Below, one piece after another: positions 7,828 to 17,850 of a DNA stretch of 64,000 nt. Made by a program: the position numbers and the translations under genes. The notes under the pieces were generated by a model, which saw nothing but the letters and a program-made list of their open reading frames with translations, searched no databases and was not told the origin of the DNA. This stretch comes from Segatella copri (GTDB taxonomy: Bacteria; Bacteroidota; Bacteroidia; Bacteroidales; Bacteroidaceae), in NCBI RefSeq assembly GCF_949820605.1, contig NZ_CATKVU010000006.1:914501-978500 (forward strand). The letters are read 5' to 3'. Numbering within the stretch: the first letter of the stretch is position 1; each line of letters begins with the position of its first letter.

Positions 7828-10065
7828 ATGATGGTACATCGAGATAAGATATTATGTTTTTTGGTTTTATTCTGCTGCTTCTTTGCTCATACTCCTCTAC
7901 AAGCCCAGCAGCCACGCAAGAAGGTGGGGCTCGTGTTGGGTGGAGGTGGTGCCAAGGGTGCGGCTGAAGTAGGTGTGCTCAAGGTGCTGGAAGAGGCTGA
8001 TATTCCTGTAGATTATATTGCCGGAACCAGTATCGGTGCCATCGTGGGCGGACTCTATGCCATCGGCTACGATGCTGCGGATATTGATAGCCTCTACCGT
8101 AACCAGAACTGGCTTTTCCTTTTGAGCGACCAGGTGAAACGCGAATCGGAGACTTTTCTCTCTAAAGAAGAAAGGGAGAAATATATCGTTCATATTCCTC
8201 TTTCTAAAGAGAGAAAGGTTTCGTTGCCTACCGGTTATGTGAAGGGGCAGAATATCTTTAACCTTTTCTCTAAACTTACCGTGGGGTATCATCAGGTAGA
8301 TGATTTCTCTCGTTTACCCATCCCTTTCCGTTGCGTGGCGGTAGATTTGGTAGAAGGCAAGGAGGTGGTGTTTTCTTCGGGCTCGTTGCCATTGGCGATG
8401 CGTGCCAGCATGTCGATACCGGGCGTGTTTGCTCCGGTAGAATGGAAAGGGAAGATGCTGGTGGATGGCGGCGCCTTGAACAATCTGCCGGTTGATGTGG
8501 CAAAGGAAATGGGAGCGGATGTGATTATCTGTGTAGATTTGAGTACCGGTTGGAAGAAGAAGGAAGAGCTGAAATCGGCTTCTTCTGTTGTAGAACAGCT
8601 CATAAGTATGATGGGGCAGAACAAATACCGGAAGAATATGGCTGAAGCCGATCTTTATATCAATCCTTCTCTGAAAGGTTATTCGGCTGCCAGTTTCCAA
8701 TCTGAAGCCATTGATACGATGATACAGCGGGGAGAACAGGCTGCCCGCCAGAAGTGGGATGAGCTGATGGCTCTGAGAAAGTATATCTATGCTGGTGCTT
8801 GTGATTCTGTAGCCTCTGATGATACATTGCAGGATAAACGTCTCAAACTGCAGAAACCTTCTCAGACGGAAGCTTATCATATAGGAAGCATCCGGATAGA
8901 AGGCATCAGCGGAGAGGAGGAAAAGTGGATTAGAAAGAAAATAGCTTTACGGGAGAATTCGGAAGTCAGTCCTGAGGAGATAGATGGCACACTTGCCATG
9001 CTCAGGGGACTGAATATCTTTTCGCGTGTAGAATACAGACAGTCTAACGAGGAACCTTATGACCTGGTGTTCATGCTGGAACCAAACGAATCGAGAAGAA
9101 TCAGTGTAGGTGCACGTTTTGATACGCAGGATCTGGCGAGCGTCATAGCTCAGATATCCAATAACCAGCAGTTTTCTACCCGTCATCATTATGCCTTTAC
9201 AGGACGCATTTCCCGTAATCCATATCTGGAAATGAAATATGCCTATGGTAACCTTTTCGGAGCAAAAATTGGCATTTCCTATCGTATGACTCATTATGAT
9301 TTCGACCTTTATGCGGACAAGCATAAGTTGGATGCCCTAGAGTTTCTTTCGCATTCTTTCGCTGGATTCTATACCCGCGATATCGGTAATTTCAGATTGA
9401 AATCGGGAGTGCAGTTTGATTATTATCATTATCATTCTGATATGTTCGAACGCGACGGAAGCATCCAGACACGTTCGTCAGACCATTTTCTGAACTACTT
9501 TGCATCTGTTGTGATGGATACTTACGACCGCCGCTATTTCCCGACCCGTGGCACCCGCATTCAGGTTCAGGGCATTCTGCATACGGATGACGGAATACAT
9601 TATGCTGATGATAATCCTTTCGGTGAAGCTGTTTTTCAAGGAGAATGTGCCGTACGTCTCAATTCCAGATTCTATCTGCTTCCTAAGCTCAAGAGCCGCT
9701 TCTTGTTTGGCAGTTCCGTACCAGCCATTTATCAGAATTATGCAGGTGGAGTAGCTGACGGTTACTATCTGCCTTGGCAGATGGCATGGGAGAGTGCGCA
9801 GCATGTCCATCTGCTGGAGCGCAATGTGGTGACAGGTCAGCTCGGTTTCCGCTATCGGGTGAAAGGAAAGTTCTACCTTACCGCTTTGGGAGAGTATGGC
9901 AAGGAAGCCCGCAAGTTTTCCCATATTCTCATCGGTGATGATTTGTGGGGAGGAGCCTTGCGGGCATCCTATGATTTCGTATTGGGTCCGGTAAGCATTC
10001 AGGCTAATTATTCTAGCTTGGGTAAGAATGTAGGATTCTATATCAACGCAGGATTCTTGTTCTGA
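7828..10065 (+). CDS. Patatin-like phospholipase with C-terminal outer-membrane barrel
   Basis: 745 residues from the ATG preceded by AAAAAGGAG; an ATG one codon later is equally possible. A signal peptide spans about residues 1-28 (hydrophobic stretch, then LQAQQ). The patatin domain follows: oxyanion-hole GGGGAKGAA, nucleophile elbow GTSIG, and the DGG catalytic Asp (VDGGALNN). A POTRA-like segment (YHIGSIRIEGISG) leads into a BamA/Omp85-like barrel of alternating Tyr/Phe-rich strands. The layout resembles PlpD-type autosecreted lipases, so the lipase should be moved to or across the outer membrane. Expressed from the repeat-borne promoter upstream. Confidence 0.9.
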   Translation: MMVHRDKILCFLVLFCCFFAHTPLQAQQPRKKVGLVLGGGGAKGAAEVGVLKVLEEADIPVDYIAGTSIGAIVGGLYAIGYDAADIDSLYRNQNWLFLLSDQVKRESETFLSKEEREKYIVHIPLSKERKVSLPTGYVKGQNIFNLFSKLTVGYHQVDDFSRLPIPFRCVAVDLVEGKEVVFSSGSLPLAMRASMSIPGVFAPVEWKGKMLVDGGALNNLPVDVAKEMGADVIICVDLSTGWKKKEELKSASSVVEQLISMMGQNKYRKNMAEADLYINPSLKGYSAASFQSEAIDTMIQRGEQAARQKWDELMALRKYIYAGACDSVASDDTLQDKRLKLQKPSQTEAYHIGSIRIEGISGEEEKWIRKKIALRENSEVSPEEIDGTLAMLRGLNIFSRVEYRQSNEEPYDLVFMLEPNESRRISVGARFDTQDLASVIAQISNNQQFSTRHHYAFTGRISRNPYLEMKYAYGNLFGAKIGISYRMTHYDFDLYADKHKLDALEFLSHSFAGFYTRDIGNFRLKSGVQFDYYHYHSDMFERDGSIQTRSSDHFLNYFASVVMDTYDRRYFPTRGTRIQVQGILHTDDGIHYADDNPFGEAVFQGECAVRLNSRFYLLPKLKSRFLFGSSVPAIYQNYAGGVADGYYLPWQMAWESAQHVHLLERNVVTGQLGFRYRVKGKFYLTALGEYGKEARKFSHILIGDDLWGGALRASYDFVLGPVSIQANYSSLGKNVGFYINAGFLF

Positions 10066-10217
10066 TTTCCTTAATTGCTGCCCATATAATAAATAAGGTG
10101 GGGTTTCTCTTTGCCGAACAAGAATAAATCATTACCTTTGCAGAGGTTTAGAAAACATATAGAATGTATTTTGCAATCTTGAATTTTAGAATATAATAAA
10201 TAAAAAGAGAGAATAAG

Positions 10218-11522
10218 ATGAAACTGAGATTTTTGAAATTGATGCTGCTGCTCTTCATCCTGCCATTGCAGATGCTGGCGGCAGAACTGGGCGTGGCTGG
10301 TAAGCAACTGGCTGCATTGCCTGGAGTAAGTAACGTGGAAACGCTGAAAAGTACGCATTTCCCGGAAAAGTATGTGTTCTTTATCAAGCAACAGCTCGAT
10401 GCCAAGGATGCATCCAAGGGCTATTTCGAACAGAGGGTGGTGCTCTGCCATAGAGGATTCGACCGTCCTACCGTGCTCGTGACAGAAGGATATAATGCCA
10501 ACTATGCGCTGCGTGAAGGATATATTGAAGAACTTTCCAAACTCTTCGATACGAATATCATTACCGTAGAGTACCGTTATTTCGACAAGTCGATGCCTAG
10601 TCCTTGCAACTGGGATTATCTTACCGTTGAGAATTCGCTCTATGATCTGCATCATGTAAACCAGACCCTGCATGCGATGTACAAGGGAAAATGGATTGCT
10701 ACCGGCATCAGCAAGGGCGGACAGACTACGATGTTCTACCGTTCTTACTTCCCTGATGATGTAGATATTTCTGTGCCATACGTAGCTCCGCTCAACAAGG
10801 GTGTGGAGGATGGACGACATGAGAAGTTTCTGCAATATCAGGTATCAACCAAGGAAAACCGACAGAAGGTGCTCGATTTCCAGTTGCTCCTCTTCAAGCG
10901 AAAGGCTGCGTTGCTGCCAATGTTCGAGAAATATTGCAACGATAAGAAATATGTATTCAATGCTCCGCTGGCAGAGATTTTTGATTACTCTGTATTCGAA
11001 TACGCCTTTGCTTTCTGGCAGTGGGGAGAAGACATCAACAAGATTCCTGCAAGAGAGGCAGATGACAAGACGGTGTTTGATTACTGGATCAACATGTGTG
11101 AACCTGACTATTTCACCAACTATAATGCCACAGCCTCATTTGATGTGCAGGCAGCCCGGGAGTTGGGTTATTACGGCTATTATACCAAACCATTCAAGAA
11201 ATATCTCAGTATCAAGACTGCTAAGGGCTATCTGAAGAAACTGATGGTGCCAAAGGGGGCAGAAAACGTGAAGTTCTCGCCAGCACTCTATAATCATACG
11301 GTAGAGTTCCTGACCAAGAATGATCCGAAGATGGTTTATATTTATGGCGATATCGATCCTTGGGGAGCTTCGGGCATTTATGGCTTGCCTTTCACCAAGA
11401 ACAAGAAGAACCTGCATGTTTATATGTGTCATGGTGGTTCGCACAAAACTCGCATCTTGTCGTTCCCAGAGCCTACAAGACAGGAAATCATCAGTCTGAT
11501 AGGTGGTTGGCTGAAGGAATAA
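10218..11522 (+). CDS. Secreted serine peptidase, S37/S28-type (prolyl tripeptidyl-like)
   Basis: 434 residues with a signal peptide (residues 1-21, ending PLQMLAAE). The alpha/beta-hydrolase core shows the nucleophile motif GISKGGQT, the acid in YGDIDPWGAS and the histidine in CHGGSHKTR, in the right order for a catalytic triad. Overall similarity is to the PS-10/S37 peptidase family, which removes tripeptides from N-termini. It probably acts in the periplasm or outside the cell on peptide nutrients. It is a single gene between the patatin and tRNA-Lys. Confidence 0.8.
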   Translation: MKLRFLKLMLLLFILPLQMLAAELGVAGKQLAALPGVSNVETLKSTHFPEKYVFFIKQQLDAKDASKGYFEQRVVLCHRGFDRPTVLVTEGYNANYALREGYIEELSKLFDTNIITVEYRYFDKSMPSPCNWDYLTVENSLYDLHHVNQTLHAMYKGKWIATGISKGGQTTMFYRSYFPDDVDISVPYVAPLNKGVEDGRHEKFLQYQVSTKENRQKVLDFQLLLFKRKAALLPMFEKYCNDKKYVFNAPLAEIFDYSVFEYAFAFWQWGEDINKIPAREADDKTVFDYWINMCEPDYFTNYNATASFDVQAARELGYYGYYTKPFKKYLSIKTAKGYLKKLMVPKGAENVKFSPALYNHTVEFLTKNDPKMVYIYGDIDPWGASGIYGLPFTKNKKNLHVYMCHGGSHKTRILSFPEPTRQEIISLIGGWLKE

Positions 11523-11650
11523 TGCTTTCATCAACCAACCATGATGGATAAAATGAAAGTTTTTATCAAAAAATATCCATAAAAGTTTGGTGGTTTCAGA
11601 AAAATGTATTACCTTTGCACTCGCTTTTGAAAACAAAGCTTTTAGCAGAG

Positions 11651-11723
11651 GCACCCTTAGCTCAGTTGGTAGAGCAACTGACTCTTAATCAGTGGGTCTA
11701 GGGTTCGAATCCCTAAGGGTGTA
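11651..11723 (+). tRNA. tRNA-Lys (anticodon CTT)
   Basis: 73 nt with a complete cloverleaf: acceptor GCACCCT with AGGGTGT (G-U closing pair), D arm GCTC...GAGC, anticodon stem ACTGA/TCAGT around loop CTCTTAA, T arm TAGGG-TTCGAAT-CCCTA, discriminator A. CCA is not encoded. A terminator starts 2 nt after it. Confidence 0.95.
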
Positions 11724-11724
11724 C

Positions 11725-11767
11725 AAAAAACTCCGAAGAATCAATCTTGGTTCTCCGGAGTTTTTTT
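11725..11767 (+). terminator. Rho-independent terminator after tRNA-Lys
   Basis: Stem AAAAAACTCCG / CGGAGTTTTTT with a 20-nt loop and a T tract. Confidence 0.85.
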
Positions 11768-11820
11768 GTATCTATGCCCGGCATGGAGTAACTCTGTTTT
11801 TTATCGTATCTTTGCAACCG

Positions 11821-11998
11821 ATGAATAGAACAGACTTGACACAAGGTAGCATTTGGGGGAATATCACGACCTTTCTGTTACCTTATATTCTGGCTTATTT
11901 CCTACAGATTCTCTATGTTTTGACCGATCTTTTCGTGATAGGTAGATATTGTGGTGTAGATAGTACTACGGCTGTATCTAATGGTGCGCAGGTAATTA
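11821..11998 (+). pseudogene. MATE-family transporter, first ~59 codons only
   Basis: The frame starts MNRTDLTQGSIWGNITTFLL and continues through DLFVIGRYCG and AVSNGAQV, the N-terminal two helices of a MATE multidrug/Na+ antiporter. Similarity stops near 11995, and the frame then reads through unrelated sequence to 12087. An intact MATE protein is about 440-460 residues, so this is a fragment. It is joined directly to the tail of another gene (12002-12139). Confidence 0.8.
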
Positions 11999-12001
11999 TG
12001 G

Positions 12002-12139
12002 GCTATCATTTTGGACTTCGTTCTGGAAGCAGCAGAGCGTTACTCTATAGATGCTACAGAGTTGCTGGCAGATTTCATCGAAAGTAATCCTGTTGCCCAT
12101 ACGCTACGTAATATGTATATTTATAAACAAGCAAGTTGA
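12002..12139 (+). pseudogene. 3' remnant of an unidentified gene fused to the MATE fragment
   Basis: A different frame from the MATE fragment opens at the breakpoint and gives 45 codons with a normal stop: AIILDFVLEAAERYSIDATE, then LLADFIESNP and RNMYIYKQAS. It has no start codon of its own at the junction. The helical composition looks like a genuine C-terminus. I do not recognise the family. Confidence 0.45.
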
Positions 12140-12286
12140 TATTTATTCACTTGCGAAACTTTAGTAATTTACAATTAATAGTTAATAGTTTATAGGTTGC
12201 TGTTTACTGATGATTTTGGGGGAATTGGCTGATAAGTTGCTGATGGGCTGGGGGCGATATAGGGGCGTCAGTCTGAGAATATTAAC

Positions 12287-12328
12287 AAAAAAGAGTGTGT
12301 CATGAATTTATGATACACTCTTTTTTTT
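12287..12328. terminator. Terminator downstream of thiH
   Basis: AAAAAAGAGTGT ... ACACTCTTTTTTTT stem with T/A tracts on both sides. It follows thiH on the minus strand and would also stop readthrough from the remnants on the plus strand. The 12140-12286 spacer has only 7-nt-step repeats (AATTAAT AGTTAAT AGTTTAT). Confidence 0.8.
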
Positions 12329-12350
12329 ATTCTGTTTAATTACATCTTCT

Positions 12351-13490
12351 TTATCCGTTTGCGATATTTCCGAAGAAATCGAATGAGGCATCCCAATCCT
12401 TCCAGACTGGCTCTCTGCCCAATTCCTTCAATCTCGCATTGATTACCTTGGCGGTACGCTCATCGCTTACGGTGAACTGCTCCAATGCCTGAGGATAGGT
12501 ATGATAACCGCCAGGATTTACCTTTGATTCTGCCGACATGGTGGTGACACCCAGTGTTGCCATGTTGTCACGGATGTAGGCTGGCTCACGGGTAGAGTAG
12601 GAGATATCTACATCGTGGTCGAAAATACGCATGGCGAAAGTAGCCTGTGCCAACTGCTTATCGGTCATGAAGCAGTTTGGCTGGAAACCTTCGTTCTGTG
12701 CAGGGCGCATACGAGGGAAGTTCACGCTGTACTTGGTCTTCCAGTAATGCTTCTGCAGGTAGCGCAGGTGATGAGCCATCATCACAACATCCGTGCGCCA
12801 TTCCTTCTCCAAGCCGATGAGCACACCCATACCGATGGAATGGACACCTGCCATACCCATGCGGTCGAAACCATCGCAGCGCCACTCAAACTTACTCTTC
12901 ATGCCACGTGGGTGGTAGAGCTTGTAGTGCTCGTGGTTGTAGGTTTCCTGGAAACAGATTACGCCGTTCATGCCGTGGTCGGCGAGGGTCTTGTAATCCT
13001 CAGTAGAGAGCGGCATCACCTCAATCTTCACGTTAGAGAAATACTTCTTGGCGATGTCGATTGCCTTGGCAAGATAAGGGGTGCCAGCCTTGGCTGGGTT
13101 CTCGCCCGTAACGAGAAGGATGTTCTCGAATGGAGCCAACTGCTTGATAGCCTTGTACTCGTTCTCAATCTGCTCTGGGGTGAGGATGGTACGAGCCATC
13201 GGATTCTCACGATGGAAACCGCAATACACGCAAGAGTTAGAGCATGAATTGGTGATGTAGAGAGGAATGAACATCGACATGGTCTTGCCGAAGCGCTCCT
13301 CGGTATATTTGCGGGAAAGACGCGCCATTACCTCCAGGTATGGCTCGGCTGCCGGTGAAATCAGCGCCATGAAGTCGTTCACATCGCAATGGTCCTTGGC
13401 AAGGGCACGACGCACATCATTGTCGGTCATTCGAGCTATGCGCTCCGTGGTCTCCTCCCAACTGATATTCTTTAATTCGTCTGAAAACAT
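12351..13490 (-). CDS. thiH: 2-iminoacetate synthase ThiH
   Basis: 379 residues. Radical-SAM CX3CX2C motif CSNSCVYCGF near residue 85 and C-terminal region with REPAYIRDNM and VNPGGYHTY as in ThiH. The enzyme splits tyrosine to dehydroglycine (2-iminoacetate) and p-cresol, supplying ThiG with the glycine imine for the thiazole ring; ThiH use suggests an anaerobic route instead of glycine oxidase ThiO. It starts 4 nt after the thiC stop, last gene of the operon. Confidence 0.95.
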   Translation of the reverse strand: MFSDELKNISWEETTERIARMTDNDVRRALAKDHCDVNDFMALISPAAEPYLEVMARLSRKYTEERFGKTMSMFIPLYITNSCSNSCVYCGFHRENPMARTILTPEQIENEYKAIKQLAPFENILLVTGENPAKAGTPYLAKAIDIAKKYFSNVKIEVMPLSTEDYKTLADHGMNGVICFQETYNHEHYKLYHPRGMKSKFEWRCDGFDRMGMAGVHSIGMGVLIGLEKEWRTDVVMMAHHLRYLQKHYWKTKYSVNFPRMRPAQNEGFQPNCFMTDKQLAQATFAMRIFDHDVDISYSTREPAYIRDNMATLGVTTMSAESKVNPGGYHTYPQALEQFTVSDERTAKVINARLKELGREPVWKDWDASFDFFGNIANG

Positions 13491-13494
13491 TTTC

Positions 13495-15195
<1,701 letters not shown>

Positions 15196-15197
15196 TT

Positions 15198-15234
15198 AAA
15201 GGTAAAAAGGTAAAAGGGTAAAAAGGTAAAAAGA
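15198..15234. repeat. GGTAAAAA tandem repeat between thiG and thiC
   Basis: Four to five steps of GGTAAAA(A/G), 8-nt period, in the thiC leader. Similar short-period arrays sit at several gene borders in the window. Confidence 0.6.
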
Positions 15235-15289
15235 GCGTTCTTGCTTCTTTGCCTTCATCCTTCATGCCTTTGTATTATCTATATTATAA

Positions 15290-16063
15290 TTAGTCGTTGA
15301 GGAATGCGGTGAGAGGAGAACTTGCCTCGGCACAATCGCTGATGGCTCCGAGACCTGCCTCGTAAGCACGGCGACCGCATACCACTGCCTCCTTGAATGC
15401 CTTAGCCATCTCTACAGGATCACCTGCAACAGCGATAGCTGTGTTAACCAAGCAAGCACTGGCACCCATCTCCATAGCTTCGGCAGCGTGGCTAGGTGCA
15501 CCGATACCTGCATCTACTACAACTGGAACAGTAGCCTGCTCGATGATGATCTGCAGGAAGTCCTTCATTCTCAATCCTTTGTTGGTACCGATAGGTGCAG
15601 CAAGTGGCATCACGGTAGCAGCACCAGCCTCTTCGAGGTGCTTGCAGAGGGTAGGGTCTGCCTGGCAATATGGCAATACCACGAAACCGAGCTTTACCAG
15701 TTTCTCGGTAGCCTTCAGCGTCTCGATAGAGTCTGGAAGAAGATAGCGAGGGTCTGGGTGGATTTCGAGCTTGAGCCAGTTGGTTCCGAAAGCCTCTCGA
15801 GCCATCTGTGCTGCGAAGACAGCCTCCTCGGCGTTGCGCACGCCACTGGTGTTTGGAAGGAGCTGGATATTTGGGTTCTGCACAATATGAGAGAGCAGGT
15901 CGTCCTGCTTGTCTTCGAGTTCGATACGTTTCATAGCAACAGTAACCATTTCTGTTTCTGATGCTTTGATGGCTTCAGCCATGAGGGCATTGTTGTTAAA
16001 CTTTCCTGTGCCCAAGAAGAGGCGTGAGTTAAATTCTCTGCCTGCGATTACTAATTTTTCCAT
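15290..16063 (-). CDS. thiG: Thiazole synthase ThiG
   Basis: 257 residues, TIM-barrel family. The Schiff-base lysine is in EMVTVAMKR, and the phosphate-binding [17 protein letters not shown] and CLVNTAIA are present. It makes the thiazole phosphate from deoxyxylulose phosphate, ThiS-thiocarboxylate and dehydroglycine, so it works directly with ThiS (upstream) and ThiH (downstream). Confidence 0.97.
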   Translation of the reverse strand: MEKLVIAGREFNSRLFLGTGKFNNNALMAEAIKASETEMVTVAMKRIELEDKQDDLLSHIVQNPNIQLLPNTSGVRNAEEAVFAAQMAREAFGTNWLKLEIHPDPRYLLPDSIETLKATEKLVKLGFVVLPYCQADPTLCKHLEEAGAATVMPLAAPIGTNKGLRMKDFLQIIIEQATVPVVVDAGIGAPSHAAEAMEMGASACLVNTAIAVAGDPVEMAKAFKEAVVCGRRAYEAGLGAISDCAEASSPLTAFLND

Positions 16064-16150
16064 TGTTTTATAATAGAGTTGTTATTTTTGTTTTCATTTC
16101 TGTAGGAAAAGTACTTTTGGGTGATTCTTTTCCGCAGTATTCTGGGACCG

Positions 16151-16348
16151 TTATCCTCCGCAGAACGCTTTTACGATAACGATGTCTGCTCCTTCTGCGA
16201 TGATTGTGTTTTCCCATTCATCACGAGGCACCATTTCGTTACTGATAGCTACTGCAACTCCTGTAGCTGGCAAATCGAGTTCCTGAGCTAACTCCCTGAT
16301 GGTTTTAGCCTGTGTCTCGGTCTCTTTGTTGTTGATAGTTACTTTCAT
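16151..16348 (-). CDS. thiS: Sulfur carrier protein ThiS
   Basis: 65 residues, ubiquitin-like fold, ending in the required Gly-Gly (VKAFCGG) that is adenylated and thiocarboxylated. First gene of the thiamine operon. No thiF, thiE or thiD is in this cluster, so the activating and coupling enzymes must lie elsewhere. The ThiF-fold gene at 59555-60415 looks like TcdA, not ThiF. Confidence 0.95.
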   Translation of the reverse strand: MKVTINNKETETQAKTIRELAQELDLPATGVAVAISNEMVPRDEWENTIIAEGADIVIVKAFCGG

Positions 16349-16471
16349 ATTCTGTTCGTTTTATATGATGAATAATCCGTTTGTTTACGCTTTTCTATCG
16401 CCCGAAAGCGACGATATGATAATATGTAATCAAACACGGTGAACTTCCAGATGAAAGCCTTAAGAGAAAGA

Positions 16472-16542
16472 ATAAAGCCCCTAATCCCAGTTCAGGTATC
16501 GAATTACTCGATGTTCCTTAACCGATGGAATAGGGGCTTTAT
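16472..16542 (-). terminator. Expression-platform hairpin of the thi operon leader
   Basis: Perfect 11-bp stem ATAAAGCCCCT / AGGGGCTTTAT enclosing about 49 nt, lying between the TPP aptamer and thiS. On the minus strand it is followed by TCTTTCTC. It is probably the ligand-controlled terminator of the riboswitch. Confidence 0.65.
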
Positions 16543-16559
16543 GCGATAAGCGCTATCAA

Positions 16560-16634
16560 ATATCCCTGCGACAGCATTACCTGCATCAGGTTCTATGGGT
16601 ATCATCTCAGCCGAATCTTTCAGCACCCCGTGAT
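16560..16634 (-). promoter_or_regulatory. TPP (THI-box) riboswitch
   Basis: Read on the minus strand, the conserved THI-box core is present: GGGGTGCTG, CGGCTGAGATGATACCC, GAACCTGATGCAGGTAATGC and GCAGGGATA. It lies about 210 nt upstream of thiS and before the hairpin at 16472-16542. Binding of thiamine pyrophosphate should switch off thiSGCH. Confidence 0.95.
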
Positions 16635-16723
16635 AATTGCTTGCAAAAGTAATGATAATATCGGAAAAACAATAGAATTTCAGAAATATTTATGCTAAAT
16701 TAACTCAGAATGCACCTTTCGCT

Positions 16724-17149
16724 TTACTGGTGTTTCTTTCTGCAATCCGGGCATTCGCCTTTGATGACAAAGGAAATAGAGTGAGGGTAAAAGCCTTCGG
16801 GCAGCTCGAAACTTGGAATATGGATATCCTCCATACAGAAGGAACGCTGGCAAGATTCGCAGTAGAAATGAATATGCCCGTCGTGATGATCGCAAGCCCC
16901 TTTTTCTTCGCAGAGTTCGTAGCAGAGTACGCCTCGCCCATCTTCGAAGGCATGTACCACATCATGTTCCAGAAAGAGGGTAAGGGTACGGAAGATGCTC
17001 GACTTGTCCATCGAAACCATCTTTCGTTCCAGATTGCTCAGACTCTGTGGGTTCTGTTCGCCCATCAGGGTCTTCATTACGAGTATGCGGTTGGCGGTTG
17101 GTCGGATGCCTTTCGATTCCAGCCTGCTGATCATATCTTGTGAGTTCAT
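16724..17149 (-). CDS. Fur-family metal-responsive repressor
   Basis: 141 residues. Winged-helix N-terminus RPTANRILVMKTL with SLSNLERKMVSMDKSSIFRTL, then a His-rich metal site (CDHHDGHIHFYC) and two CxxC zinc pairs (CESC, CPDC). Fur, Zur or PerR identity cannot be fixed from sequence. It has a promoter box (TATCTTTGC, minus strand) near 17184-17192 and a terminator-like hairpin just upstream shared with the micro-operon. Second Fur-family gene: 40007. Confidence 0.9.
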   Translation of the reverse strand: MNSQDMISRLESKGIRPTANRILVMKTLMGEQNPQSLSNLERKMVSMDKSSIFRTLTLFLEHDVVHAFEDGRGVLCYELCEEKGACDHHDGHIHFYCESCQRSFCMEDIHIPSFELPEGFYPHSISFVIKGECPDCRKKHQ

Positions 17150-17193
17150 CGTTTCTTCTTTTTAAAATTTTTACTAACCGGTTGCAAAGATAC

Positions 17194-17231
17194 AAAAAAA
17201 GCGTGTAAGTATGGTAACTTACACGCTTTTT
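17194..17231. terminator. Bidirectional hairpin
   Basis: Perfect stem AAAAAGCGTGTAAGT / ACTTACACGCTTTTT with a 6-nt loop. It ends the minus-strand micro-operon (17301-17585) before the Fur-family gene. Confidence 0.85.
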
Positions 17232-17300
17232 CTTTATTTAAACGTAATTACTTTTTGCTTTCAATATAGTTTATGCCGCAGCATGAAGGGATTGGAACCC

Positions 17301-17420
17301 TTATGCGCAAGCACAACCACGGCTTCTGTTCAAAGCCTCACCATACAATTCCATTGCGGTCATGTAATCTGCAAGAATAGCCTTCAAGGCCTTCTTGATG
17401 TTTGCATACATTGTTTTCAT
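17301..17420 (-). CDS. 39-residue small protein ending in CACA
   Basis: ATG with an upstream AAGGATAACG possible ribosome site. The product begins MKTMYANIKKALKAILADYM and ends RSRGCACA: an amphipathic basic helix followed by a Cys-Ala-Cys-Ala tail. It is the second frame of a two-gene minus-strand unit running from a promoter near 17674 to the hairpin at 17194-17231. No known family recognised. The tail could bind metal or be modified; that is a guess. Confidence 0.5.
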   Translation of the reverse strand: MKTMYANIKKALKAILADYMTAMELYGEALNRSRGCACA

Positions 17421-17495
17421 AATCGTTATCCTTTTTTAAAAAATTAATACTCGGCATTTCTGCCATTTTCTTTTGTTCATGAACGGTGGTCAATT

Positions 17496-17585
17496 TTACT
17501 TGCCCATCTCCATGTTGCTGTTTACATTTACAGCCTTGGCAATCATAGCTGCCACAACTGCAAGAATCATTACTGTCGTCATCAT
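17496..17585 (-). CDS. 29-residue single-helix membrane peptide
   Basis: ATG-ATG start behind AAAGAAAGGAAAC. The product starts MMTTVMILAVVAAMIAKAVN and ends NSNMEMGK: one short hydrophobic helix with a polar tail. An ~80-nt leader separates it from the TACCTTTGC box at 17673-17681. It is followed 75 nt later by the 39-residue gene. Unrecognised; it could be a type I toxin-like peptide, a signalling peptide or a regulator of a membrane protein. Confidence 0.5.
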   Translation of the reverse strand: MMTTVMILAVVAAMIAKAVNVNSNMEMGK

Positions 17586-17672
17586 AATTTGTTTCCTTTC
17601 TTTCTTTGTGGAGCCTCCATGTGAGGTCTCCTGTTTTACATTATCCTTATTACAATCTCATTGTTTTCTGGT

Positions 17673-17681
17673 GCAAAGGTA
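17673..17681 (-). promoter_or_regulatory. -7 box of the micro-operon promoter
   Basis: TACCTTTGC on the minus strand, matching the Bacteroidetes TAnnTTTG element; transcription should start about 17667. Confidence 0.6.
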
Positions 17682-17761
17682 ATGCCTTTTTCTTGAATAT
17701 CTGTCACAAAGACATGACAAAATGATGAAAAAGGGGCTTTTTTTGATACACGTCAACTAAA

Positions 17762-17800
17762 CAGCAATGGCGGCTTGATATACGTCAAGCCGCCATGCTG
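17762..17800. terminator. GC-rich hairpin downstream of the GYF gene
   Basis: Perfect 12-bp stem ATGGCGGCTTGA / TCAAGCCGCCAT, extended by CAGCA/TGCTG with one bulge. It lies 50 nt after the GYF-protein stop on the minus strand. The following sequence is only mildly T-rich. Confidence 0.6.
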
Positions 17801-17850
17801 TCATATTGAGAAATGTGTCATATTTCTTATGTTTCTTCGGATTTCTGATG

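Noticed and set aside
11651..11723. tRNA-Lys as attachment site of a present prophage or island
   Set aside because: No integrase gene and no second copy of the tRNA 3' end was noticed in the window; only the gene-fusion scar hints at past events.
17211..17447. 78-codon plus-strand frame
   Set aside because: It lies opposite the 39-residue minus-strand gene, which has the better promoter, terminator and ribosome site.
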